From positions 496,001 through 560,000 of the forward strand of contig CAVQVI010000034.1 in the NCBI GenBank assembly GCA_963717075.1: DNA of 64,000 nt, given 5' to 3'. The translations under genes were made by a program, and so were the position numbers. Shown one piece after another: positions 8,400-15,822 of the stretch. A model generated the notes under the pieces. The model was not told the DNA's origin, did not search any database, and was given only the letters and a program-made list of their open reading frames with translations. Position 1 is the first letter of the stretch; the number at the start of each line of letters is the position of its first letter. This DNA is from JBGOTP01 sp963717075 (GTDB lineage Bacteria > Acidobacteriota > Vicinamibacteria > Vicinamibacterales > CAVVIG01).

Positions 8400-9647
8400 A
8401 TGCTGGCGATCGCACTCGTCTTTGCAGCGGCGTCAGCCTTTGCGCAGGATCCCCTCGAAGGGCGGCCCATCCTCGCGGTTCACGTGTCGGGGCTCAGGCA
8501 CATCAAAGAGGCCGTCGTCCTTGCGCAGATCGAATCGCAGCCGGGGCAGCGGTACCGGCGGGCCACGGCGGACCAGGACGTCGTTCGCCTCGATCGCCTC
8601 GGTGTCTTCGGCGAAATCGCACTGACGGCCAGCGCTTTGGGCGACGGTGTGCAGATGAAGGTGACGCTCACCGAGACGCTGCGCATCCTGCCGTCGGTCG
8701 CGGTCGCCGTCACCGATCAGAATGGCGCGTCGGCCGGGCCGGCCGTCAAGATGTTGAGCGTGCGGGGGCACCCTCACGAGATTTCGGCGACGATGCGTTT
8801 CGGCGGTGAGACGCTGGGCGAGATCAAGGAAGTGTCGCCACTACTGCACGATCGGCGGCTGTGGCACAGCGCGAAGCTGTCGCTGCGCGAACGTTTCAAC
8901 AAGCTCGACGAGTTCGACGAACGGTCGCTCGACCTCGACGCGCGCATCGGACTCCGCACGTCCGAGCCGTGGAAGATCGGCGCGATATTCCAGGTCTATC
9001 GCGTCGGCAGCGATATCGACGGCGTTACGCTCGACCCGGACAATCACGACACGTTCGTAACGTTCGGTGGCGTCGCCGAATACGACACTCGCGATCGGTG
9101 GAGAGATCCGTCGCGCGGCTGGTGGAACTCGGTCGACGCGCTATGGCGCACCGGCAGCGGACAGTACGCGACGGTGAACGTCGATGTGCGCCGGTATCAG
9201 CCCGTGGCGACACGCCAGACGCTGGTCGCCACGGCGCTCCTGACCCTGCAGTCTGGCACACGCGACGTGGATGTCCCGACCTACGCCGACTACGCGCTCG
9301 GCGGGGAAAACACCGTGCGCGGCCGGGACTTCGCCGAGAGCCGCGGCAAGAATCAGCTCATCGCCACCCTCGAGTACCGCTTCATGGCTGTGCCCACCCG
9401 AAGTTTTCGCGTGTTCGGGTTCAACCTCTACGGCGGGATCGCGCTGGCGGCCTTCGGCGATTTTGGCAGCGCCTGGGACGTTTCGGAGGGTTTCTCGGGC
9501 GGCTTCATCGACGGCGGCGGCATCGGCCTTCGTCTCTTCGTACCCTTCTTCAACATGATCCGTCTTGATTTGGCGGTGGGCAGCCGTCTGCACGGGCAGC
9601 TCGGCATCAACGACAAAGCGGTCGCACAGCGGGACCGCGTGCGCTGA
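8400..9647 (+). CDS. D15/BamA-like outer membrane barrel protein with one POTRA domain
   Basis: This 415-residue protein starts at the ATG at 8400, which gives a signal peptide (MLAIALVFAAASAFAQ). The longer frame to 8277 is residue of the upstream receiver-domain remnant. Residues about 20-105 form one POTRA-like domain (AVHVSGLRHIKEAVVLAQIE and VRLDRLGVFGEIAL), and the rest is a bacterial surface antigen (D15) barrel (GGENTVRGRDFAESRGKNQL, then SFRVFGFNLYGGIAL). BamA itself has five POTRA domains, so this shorter protein is more likely a TamA/TPS-like or lipid-transport barrel. The C-terminus (AQRDRVR) lacks the terminal aromatic residue usual in such barrels and may be altered. Function in outer-membrane protein or lipid export is inferred. 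Confidence 0.8.
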   Translation: MLAIALVFAAASAFAQDPLEGRPILAVHVSGLRHIKEAVVLAQIESQPGQRYRRATADQDVVRLDRLGVFGEIALTASALGDGVQMKVTLTETLRILPSVAVAVTDQNGASAGPAVKMLSVRGHPHEISATMRFGGETLGEIKEVSPLLHDRRLWHSAKLSLRERFNKLDEFDERSLDLDARIGLRTSEPWKIGAIFQVYRVGSDIDGVTLDPDNHDTFVTFGGVAEYDTRDRWRDPSRGWWNSVDALWRTGSGQYATVNVDVRRYQPVATRQTLVATALLTLQSGTRDVDVPTYADYALGGENTVRGRDFAESRGKNQLIATLEYRFMAVPTRSFRVFGFNLYGGIALAAFGDFGSAWDVSEGFSGGFIDGGGIGLRLFVPFFNMIRLDLAVGSRLHGQLGINDKAVAQRDRVR

Positions 9648-9664
9648 CGCCAGGGCCACAGGCA

Positions 9665-9679
9665 ATGCCGAAACGGCAT
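9665..9679 (+). terminator. Short hairpin after the D15-like gene
   Basis: ATGCCG and CGGCAT form a six-base stem with a three-base loop 18 bases after the stop codon. There is no T tract, so termination by this hairpin alone is doubtful. Confidence 0.3.
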
Positions 9680-9801
9680 ACCCACAGGTCGCCGCGGTCG
9701 CTAGAGTAATAGGGACTTGTTCAGTTCGCTGCGAACGCCCTGAAGGACAGGATGAGTTCCCGTTCAAGTCGAACACGATCAAGTGAGTGGAGGACATTGT
9801 G

Positions 9802-10509
9802 ATGCGTAACACACCGTCGGTGAATCCGTTGGGTACGGGACTGGTTCTGGTCGCGCTGGGCTCCGCGCTGCTCGCCGCACAAGATCCCCCGACGTTTGCC
9901 GAGAGCCAGAAGGCGAATGCACAGGCGCTCCGGCAATACAGCTGGAAATCGCGGACTGAGATCAAGCTCAAGGGCGAGTCCAAGAACGTCAAGTTGGAGC
10001 AGGTACGTTACGACGCGAACGGCAAACTCCAGAAAACGCCCCTCGCGGGACCGGCTCCAGCGGCGCCGGCGCCGGCGCAAGGCGGGCGCGGCGGCAGAGT
10101 CAAGGCAAAGGTCATCGAGAACAAGAAGGAAGAGTTCGGGGAAATGATGCAGGGGCTCGGCCAGCTGGTGGCGTCGTACGGCCAGCTTCCACCCGATAAG
10201 CTCGCGGCGTTCAAGGCGACCGCGACAAAGGGACGAGGCGAGGGCGCGATGGCGGGCACGGCGCAAGTCCAGGGTCTCGACGTGCTGCAGGCGGGCGATT
10301 CGATGACGGTCTGGGTCGACCCGGCGTCGCAGATGATGCGCCGGGTCGAGATCAAGACCCTCTATGAGAAAAAGCCAGCGACGGTCGTCGCCGACTACCA
10401 GGGCGTTGCGAATGGGCCCACCTACATGGCCCACGCGGTGCTCACGTATCCCGAAAAGCACGTGGAGCTGACGGTCGACACCTCCGAGTACGTACGGATC
10501 CAGCCGTAA
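9802..10509 (+). CDS. Secreted hypothetical protein
   Basis: A GGAGG site at 9789-9793 precedes the ATG at 9802, giving a 235-residue protein with a signal peptide (residues about 1-27, ending SALLAAQ). The mature part has a charged N-terminal region (YSWKSRTEIKLKGESKN), an alanine/proline-rich linker (PAPAAPAPAQ), and a C-terminal beta-rich region (SMTVWVDPASQMMRRVEIKTLYEKKP). The pattern suggests an outer-membrane-associated or lipoprotein-sorting-like protein with a curved beta sheet, but I do not recognise a family with certainty. It sits between the D15-like barrel gene and the convergent small barrel gene at 10643. No function is assigned. Confidence 0.6.
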   Translation: MRNTPSVNPLGTGLVLVALGSALLAAQDPPTFAESQKANAQALRQYSWKSRTEIKLKGESKNVKLEQVRYDANGKLQKTPLAGPAPAAPAPAQGGRGGRVKAKVIENKKEEFGEMMQGLGQLVASYGQLPPDKLAAFKATATKGRGEGAMAGTAQVQGLDVLQAGDSMTVWVDPASQMMRRVEIKTLYEKKPATVVADYQGVANGPTYMAHAVLTYPEKHVELTVDTSEYVRIQP

Positions 10510-10642
10510 GCTGGCATGACAAGGCGCAGATCAAGGCTGCTCCCGCAACGTCTCCGGCAGTTCTGGCAAAGCCCCGCGGAACTGGCCAAGCAGACGCAGA
10601 ACCCCACATCCGGTCCCGATATCGTTCGAGAGGTGTCACGCG

Positions 10643-11233
10643 TCAGAATCTGAACACGACCCCAAGAGACCCTCTGGTGTAATCAACGGAATCGGAGCCA
10701 GAGATCTCGATCGGGCCAAAGTCCACGCCGCTGAACGTGCGGAAATAACGAATGTCGCCGCGAATGCCGAAATGCGAGCCGAAGAACATGAACAGTCCGC
10801 CCCCAAAGTCCCACGCAGCCTCGCCCTTGCTAAAGCCGACCAGCTCCTGGACCGCGTCAACGTCGGAGCGGAGGAACCCTGCGCCGACCAGGCCGTACGG
10901 GCGAATCCCAAACCCTTGCTGCCCGCCAAATGGAACACCCAGAAGCAGATTCCCCATGAGGGACAACATGCTGGTGTGGCCAGCATCGGTCTTGCCGTAG
11001 AAGTCGGGACTGTATCCAAGGTCCGCTTCGACGCCGAACACACCGCTGCCCATCCATGCGAAACTGGCGCCCCAGTCGAACTTTTCCGCATCAGTGGCAT
11101 CTCCGAGCGACTGCCCGGCATTTCCGCCGAAGTTGACGCCAAAGAATGGAACGAACAAACCATCGGCTCGCGCAGCCGCCGGCGTCAGCGCCATGAGAAC
11201 GAACCCGATCGCAAGCATTCGTCGAAAACGCAT
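10643..11233 (-). CDS. Small outer membrane beta-barrel protein
   Basis: The start at 11233 has an AGGAGG site just upstream and gives a signal peptide of about 23 residues (ending AARADG). The 196-residue product has the alternating hydrophobic pattern and glycine-rich turns of an eight- to ten-strand barrel (WGASFAWMGSGVFGVEADLG, FGIRPYGLVGAGFLR) and ends in VVFRF, the C-terminal phenylalanine recognised by the BAM machinery. This is the OmpA-like or OmpW-like transmembrane barrel type. Whether it is a porin or only a structural barrel cannot be told. It is convergent with the secreted gene that ends at 10509. Confidence 0.75.
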   Translation of the reverse strand: MRFRRMLAIGFVLMALTPAAARADGLFVPFFGVNFGGNAGQSLGDATDAEKFDWGASFAWMGSGVFGVEADLGYSPDFYGKTDAGHTSMLSLMGNLLLGVPFGGQQGFGIRPYGLVGAGFLRSDVDAVQELVGFSKGEAAWDFGGGLFMFFGSHFGIRGDIRYFRTFSGVDFGPIEISGSDSVDYTRGSLGVVFRF

Positions 11234-11969
11234 GTCTTGTTCCTCCTTCGAAGGTCTCTTTGTCCTGGAACCGCGTGACTCGATCCTAAACGGCTGCGCA
11301 AAGGACGCGCCAGCGACCAGCATAGGAAGTACCGTCGAGGCGCGCTATGCGGTTTCGGCAAGCATAAGCATTTGAGGGCCCCTCTTGAATGCCGATCGAC
11401 CGCGTCTGTCGGGCTAGGTAGGCGGCCTCTAATCGCCGACAGCGACTCAGAGCGGTTGCCACCACGCTCGAGTTGGCCATGTCGACACCGCATGCGCGGC
11501 TGCTCAAGGGAGACAACAATGGAGCAGGTAGTCCTGTGCTCGAATCCTGTTGGGGTTGCTATGGTTGTCGCGATGGTCGCAAGGTTATTGGTGCGGCCGG
11601 AAACGCGCCTGCAGTTTCAGTTGACGGCTGAGGTTGAGGTCACCGTGCTACCAAAAACCGGTCGCAAAGAGACCGGTTGCCGAAACCGCATAGCAGGACC
11701 GAGGTCCTTTCCAATACCATCCACCGCATGCCTCGCGTACACCGTTGCGGCGTCCTCGTGATGGCGTCCCACGCCCGCGCTGGGCGCAGTCAAGATCGAA
11801 GCCGACACGAGCGTCGCGGTGGCGGAGCAGCTGATGAGTTTCTCGGATTTCGCCATCGCCGAGGCCAACTTCTCAACCATCCCGAAGGATCAGCAAGGAG
11901 GACTCGGACGCAACCTTGGGACATTCATTCTGTAGAAGAGAGAACACCACACACTCAGGGAGAATTGTC
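11234..11969. other. Intergenic region with a possible degenerate gene
   Basis: No clean gene fills these 736 bases. On the plus strand an ATG at 11519 opens a short reading frame with a hydrophobic start (MEQVVLCSNPVGVAMVVAMV), and in another frame 11762-11935 reads EADTSVAVAEQLMSFSDFAI and ends GTFIL. Together they look like a gene broken by one or more frameshifts, but I do not recognise the family. A perfect inverted repeat AACCGGTC/GACCGGTT lies at 11656-11663 and 11671-11678. On the minus strand it is followed by a run of T, as in an intrinsic terminator, though no minus-strand gene clearly ends there. Confidence 0.3.
11656..11678 (-). terminator. Hairpin followed by T run on the minus strand
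   Basis: AACCGGTC and GACCGGTT are perfect complements separated by seven bases. Read on the minus strand the second arm runs into five T residues in total, which is the form of an intrinsic terminator. The gene it would serve is not evident, so it may belong to a decayed gene. Confidence 0.4.
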
Positions 11970-12440
11970 ATGATGACTCGACTAGTGGCGGCGTTTGCGA
12001 TCGCGGCCGGCCTGGCGGCGCCGGCGATGGCTCAGACGGGAACGACCAACATGGACATCCTCCGCCAGAAGATCAAGGCGGACAAGAAGCTGGTGGTCGC
12101 GCAGAACCTGAACCTTACCGAGGCGGAAGGAACCGCGTTCTGGCCCGTGTACGACGCGTACCAGAAAGACCTGCAGCAGATCAACCAGCGCTTGACCGCG
12201 GCGATCCTGGCGTATGCCGATGCGTACAACAAGGGGCCGGTCACCAACGAGACAGCGAAGAAGCTGCTCGACGAGGCGCTGGCGATCGACGAGGCCGAGG
12301 CGAAGTTGAAAACCACGACCGTGCCAAAAGTCCTTGCCGCACTCCCTGCGATGAAGGCGGCACGCTACATTCAGATCGAAAACAAGATTCGGGCAGCCGT
12401 GCGCTACGAGCTGGCCGCGAACATTCCGCTCGTCCAATAG
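11970..12440 (+). CDS. Small secreted helical protein, Spy/CpxP-like in shape
   Basis: The ATG at 11970 follows a GGGAGA and opens a 156-residue protein with a signal peptide (about residues 1-22, ending APAMAQ). The mature chain is almost wholly helical, rich in lysine, alanine and leucine (ILRQKIKADKKLVVAQ, then LNLTEAEGTAFWPVYDAYQK). The LTxxEGxxFWPVY motif is shared by many acidobacterial periplasmic proteins of Spy/CpxP-like shape, which may act as periplasmic chaperones, but I cannot confirm the Spy family. The gene converges with the SH3-barrel gene at 12572 and a strong stem-loop lies between them. The start codon choice is supported by the signal peptide. Confidence 0.6.
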   Translation: MMTRLVAAFAIAAGLAAPAMAQTGTTNMDILRQKIKADKKLVVAQNLNLTEAEGTAFWPVYDAYQKDLQQINQRLTAAILAYADAYNKGPVTNETAKKLLDEALAIDEAEAKLKTTTVPKVLAALPAMKAARYIQIENKIRAAVRYELAANIPLVQ

Positions 12441-12478
12441 CGGTCAGGAGCGGAGCTGCCGAGCGCGCTTCTCCGAAG

Positions 12479-12546
12479 TCCTTCGTCCTTGGTCCAGGGT
12501 CCGTGGTCCCGGGGTACTGTGATATTGACCGCCCAAGGACGAAGGA
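12479..12546. terminator. 14-bp inverted repeat between convergent genes
   Basis: TCCTTCGTCCTTGG at 12479-12492 and its exact complement at 12533-12546 flank 40 bases between convergent genes ending at 12440 and 12572. A shared, two-way transcription end is the likely role, although the loop is long and T runs are absent. Confidence 0.45.
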
Positions 12547-12571
12547 GACGAAGGATCTGATCCCGGGTGTG

Positions 12572-13474
12572 TTATTTCACGTACCAGTGCCCCGACACCG
12601 AGACCGTTGGTCCGCCGAGGTCGACGCCGGCGAACCTCGTCCGGGCCCACTGATACCCGACGTCAGCACTCAGCGCGAATTGCGCCGCGCCGGCAAACGT
12701 CAACTCGCCCCCTCCGAAGATCTGCAGACCGGACTTGTTTTCTGATATCGACGGCTCAGCACCCGGTGTCGTGCTGCTCAGCGTCTGGCGACGAAAGTTG
12801 ACCCCCGACCCAAGATACGGCCGCATCCACACGTAGTCGGTCACCTGGTCTCGCAGGGAGTAGAGCAGGCTCGGCTCGAACTGCGTCGATGTGACGCGTC
12901 CCGGGGCCTCGGCCTCGGCGCTGGTTTGCGCGGAACGCGACACGTCGAGCTGCATGCCAAATCGACGGCGGCTCCAGGCTCGTGCGGTGACGCCGAACCC
13001 CAGGTTCGAGCTGCCCATCAGACCGCCGATTCCAATGAGATGCGTCGACGGTGAGACGTACACCGGGCGTATCAGCCCCGGCTGGCTGGGCACGGGCCGC
13101 TCAACAGGGGTGGTCACCTGCGTGAGCGACGCGGGTTCGAGCGTTGGCGGCGCTGGCGGTGCTGACGTCAATCCAGCTTGCTGGTTGGGCGTGGGCACCG
13201 ATGGGGAATCATGCCGAACCAGTCCCATGCTCACATGTACGTAGCCGACGCCATCCTGAGCATCAGGCCACGACACCTTGACCCAGCTTCCTAGCTCGCG
13301 CGTAACTGGCAGCGCGGTACCCTTCGGTACGTGGCCGATGATGAGACTGCCCATGCTCGGACCCAGATAGACATCAGCCGATGGGGCGTTCACCGTGAGG
13401 ACCGTGGTCTGCGCGCTCAGCCACGTCGGGTTCAGGCACAGAGCTATCGCGACAGCCGCAGCATGACGAATCAT
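12572..13474 (-). CDS. Bacterial SH3 domain plus outer membrane barrel protein
   Basis: This 300-residue protein has a signal peptide (residues about 1-21), then a bacterial SH3-type domain (about 24-90: VYLGPSMGSLIIGHVPKGTA and LGSWVKVSWPD), a proline-rich linker (about 92-135) and a C-terminal beta-barrel (about 145-300). A strong AGGAGG precedes the ATG at 13474. SH3b domains often bind peptidoglycan peptides, so the protein may tie the outer membrane to the cell wall. The barrel ends HWYVK rather than in phenylalanine. This domain pairing is plausible for an envelope-anchoring protein; no specific ligand can be named. Confidence 0.7.
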   Translation of the reverse strand: MIRHAAAVAIALCLNPTWLSAQTTVLTVNAPSADVYLGPSMGSLIIGHVPKGTALPVTRELGSWVKVSWPDAQDGVGYVHVSMGLVRHDSPSVPTPNQQAGLTSAPPAPPTLEPASLTQVTTPVERPVPSQPGLIRPVYVSPSTHLIGIGGLMGSSNLGFGVTARAWSRRRFGMQLDVSRSAQTSAEAEAPGRVTSTQFEPSLLYSLRDQVTDYVWMRPYLGSGVNFRRQTLSSTTPGAEPSISENKSGLQIFGGGELTFAGAAQFALSADVGYQWARTRFAGVDLGGPTVSVSGHWYVK

Positions 13475-13750
13475 TCGACTTCCTCCTGGTATCTCTCCGG
13501 CATCCTGACGTCCAATCGCCTCGCGGCTACTTCCAACTTCCTTCTTAGCCGTCTTCAGTACCGTGCAAGTTGCGCAAGGACCCTGCCAGTCCTCGCGAGG
13601 GATTCAGAAGTAGTAACCGATACGTACCAAAGGACTTGACGCCCCACAGGTTGGACGCTCGAACCCCCTTGCGACACGAGAAAGGTCCCTGAGAAATCAG
13701 AATCGTAACCCCCGATTCCCGTGGAAAAGGGTCCGTTGGCGGCATGGACT
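13475..13750. other. Intergenic region before the imu cassette
   Basis: The 276 bases between the divergent SH3-barrel gene and the imu promoter show no gene I can support. Any promoter for the SH3-barrel gene should lie at its left end. Confidence 0.35.
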
Positions 13751-13779
13751 TTCGCTTTATTTTCGCTATGATAGGCGAA
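13751..13779 (+). promoter_or_regulatory. Promoter with dyad at the imuA start, probable SOS operator
   Basis: TATGAT at 13767-13772 is a good -10 box only seven bases before the ATG of imuA at 13779, and there is no ribosome site, so the transcript is probably leaderless. The box lies in a perfect dyad TTCGC-N8-GCGAA (13762-13766 and 13775-13779), and TTCGC also occurs at 13751-13755. A repressor bound here would cover the start of transcription, which fits LexA control of an imu cassette. The sequence is not one of the LexA motifs I know, so the regulator is inferred. Confidence 0.55.
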
Positions 13780-14405
13780 TGAAATCGGCGGTAGCCTCGA
13801 TTCTTCCCGATCTTCCAGCGTGGCAATTGAGCGATCTGGCTGGCCGCTTGGTGGAGCTGTCCGGCCAGCAGTCGACTGCCCATCTGACAGCGGCGTTCGG
13901 ACTCGTGCTCGAAGCCCAACTCTGCGGCGATCGGGCCGCGTGGGTCACCTTCGAGCAGAGCACCTTTTTTCCCCCTGATGTGGCGGCGGGCGGCGTCGAT
14001 GTCGAGTCGCTCCCTGTGGTGCGCATCGCCACTGCGCTTGCGGCCGGGCGCGCGGCGGAACATCTTGTACGTTCCGGCGGCTTTGGGCTCGTGGTGATCG
14101 ACCTCTCGAGTGCGGCTGGTAACGCGTACGCACACACGCCTCCAGCAGTCCTTCCCCTGCCGCTACTGACGCGGCTCCTCGGATTGGCGCGTACGCATCA
14201 GGCCGCCGTGCTGATCCTCACCAGGAAATCGCCCGACACATCGTCGATCAACTCGCTGATTTCTCTGCGTGCCGAAGCGCAGTGGTCGGCGCAGAAAGGC
14301 GACTCCGGACGCTACGATGTCCGTGTCCGTGTGATCAAGGACAAACGCCGCGCCCCTGGATGGGATCACCTGGAGGCATGCCGTGGATCGGTTGGCATGC
14401 GTTGA
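13779..14405 (+). CDS. imuA: ImuA, RecA-like component of the mutagenic cassette
   Basis: ImuA proteins are diverged RecA relatives that work with ImuB and the DnaE2 polymerase in damage-induced mutagenesis. The 208-residue product starts MKSAVASILPDLPAWQL and keeps a RecA-like core (AAWVTFEQSTFFPP and FGLVVIDLSS), but has no intact Walker A P-loop, as is usual for ImuA. The gene overlaps imuB by 23 bases, so their translation is coupled. No ribosome site precedes the ATG, which agrees with a leaderless message. The C-terminal residues (VIKDKRRAPGWDHLEACRG) match the end typical of the family. Identity rests on the gene order with imuB and dnaE2. Confidence 0.8.
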   Translation: MKSAVASILPDLPAWQLSDLAGRLVELSGQQSTAHLTAAFGLVLEAQLCGDRAAWVTFEQSTFFPPDVAAGGVDVESLPVVRIATALAAGRAAEHLVRSGGFGLVVIDLSSAAGNAYAHTPPAVLPLPLLTRLLGLARTHQAAVLILTRKSPDTSSINSLISLRAEAQWSAQKGDSGRYDVRVRVIKDKRRAPGWDHLEACRGSVGMR

Positions 14406-15822
14406 TGTCACGGCGTTTCCGCTTCAACTCCTGCTGAAGACCCAGCCGACGTGGGTGCGTCTGCCGTCAGCGGTCGTGGAAGACGACCGACCGCAGGCGC
14501 TCGTGCAGTTCGTCAATGCCCGTGCCTACAAACTCGGCGTACGCCCCGGACAGCGCTATGCGACGGCGCTCGCCCTGGCGAAAGATCTCCAGGCGGGGAC
14601 CATGCCGTCGTCGCAGATCGATCGGCACGTGCGCGAGCTTGCCGATCGTCTGCGGCGCTATTCACCGCACGTGGAGCCGTCCCGTGACAGGCCCGGCGTG
14701 TTCTGGCTCGATGCGCAGGGGCTCAATCGGCTCTATCCCTCGCTCCACGACTGGGCGCAAGCCGTGCGTCTCGACATGCAGCGCGCGGGTCTGCGGGCCA
14801 CGGTGGCTGTCGGATTCACACGATTCGGCGTCTATGCGCTGGCGCAATGCCATCAAGGCATCACGGTCTGCCAGGAAGCGGGCGAGGAGCGCGCCGCCGT
14901 TCACCGTGTCCCACTGTCGCTCGTCGGTCTCGAGCCGGATGCGCAGGCACGTCTTGCGGCGCTCGGTATTGAAACCGTGGGCGCATTTCTGCGGTTGCCG
15001 GGCGACGGCGTCCGGCAGCGATTCGGCGCTGCGGCCCACGCCGTGTATCAGATCGCGGCCGGCCATCGCTGGGCGCCGCTCGTTCCGGTGGCAGCGGAGG
15101 AGCCGCAGGAGCGGCTGGTCGATTTCGATGCGCCGGAAATCAACACCGATCGGCTGGTCTTCCTCGTCAAGCGTCTGCTCGATTCGCTGCTGGCCGCGCT
15201 CGTGGCAGAGGCGCAGGCCGTCGTCGAGCTCGCGCTGTGGATGAAGCTCGACGATCGCGAAACGCGGACCGAACGGGTGCGCCCGTCGGCGTCCACTCTC
15301 GACGCCACGCAGCTGCTGGCACTCGTTCGCCTCCGTCTCGACGCGCTTCGCCTCTCGGCGGGCATCGTGACGCTGCGGATCACGGCCGCCACGTGTCCGG
15401 CCTCGTCGGAGCAGCGCCGGTTGTTTCCGCATCATGGCCGTCGCGATCCGGTGCTGGCCGATCAGGCGTTCGCCCGCCTTCGCGCGGAGTTCGGCGAGCA
15501 CTCCGTCGTGCACGCGCGCATTGGCAACGCGCACCTGCCAGCTGCACAGTTCGAATGGGAGAGGCTCGACCATGTCCCGCTGCGCGCCTCACCCAAGGTG
15601 ATGACACTGCGTCCGCTCGTGCGGCGGATTTACACGAATCCTGCGTCGCTGCCGGCTTTCCGGCTCGATCGACCGAATGGTCCGTACATCGTGTCGGGAG
15701 GATGGTGGGGCGGCGGGGTTCGTCGCGACTACTACTTCGCTCCCACCGGCGGCGGCAATTTATGGTGGGTGTACTACGACCACCGCAGGCAGCGCTTCTT
15801 TCTCCAGGGATGCGTGGAGTGA
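14383..15822 (+). CDS. imuB: ImuB, inactive Y-family polymerase-like protein
   Basis: This 479-residue protein has the Y-family polymerase fold (MDRLACVDVTAFPLQLLL at the N-terminus and GVFWLDAQGLNRLYP later). It lacks the SIDE catalytic motif of DinB, as expected for ImuB, which acts as an adaptor that joins DnaE2 to the sliding clamp. The GTG start at 14383 has GGAGG six bases upstream. The C-terminal region (GPYIVSGGWW, RRDYYFAPTGGG and the end FFLQGCVE) is the conserved ImuB tail. The gene overlaps imuA at its start and dnaE2 by 13 bases at its end, so the three are one operon. The call is firm. Confidence 0.9.
   Translation: MDRLACVDVTAFPLQLLLKTQPTWVRLPSAVVEDDRPQALVQFVNARAYKLGVRPGQRYATALALAKDLQAGTMPSSQIDRHVRELADRLRRYSPHVEPSRDRPGVFWLDAQGLNRLYPSLHDWAQAVRLDMQRAGLRATVAVGFTRFGVYALAQCHQGITVCQEAGEERAAVHRVPLSLVGLEPDAQARLAALGIETVGAFLRLPGDGVRQRFGAAAHAVYQIAAGHRWAPLVPVAAEEPQERLVDFDAPEINTDRLVFLVKRLLDSLLAALVAEAQAVVELALWMKLDDRETRTERVRPSASTLDATQLLALVRLRLDALRLSAGIVTLRITAATCPASSEQRRLFPHHGRRDPVLADQAFARLRAEFGEHSVVHARIGNAHLPAAQFEWERLDHVPLRASPKVMTLRPLVRRIYTNPASLPAFRLDRPNGPYIVSGGWWGGGVRRDYYFAPTGGGNLWWVYYDHRRQRFFLQGCVE

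Noticed and set aside
15237..15809. N-terminal extension of DnaE2 by 191 residues
   Set aside because: It crosses the imuB coding sequence in another frame; the family-typical start is at 15810.
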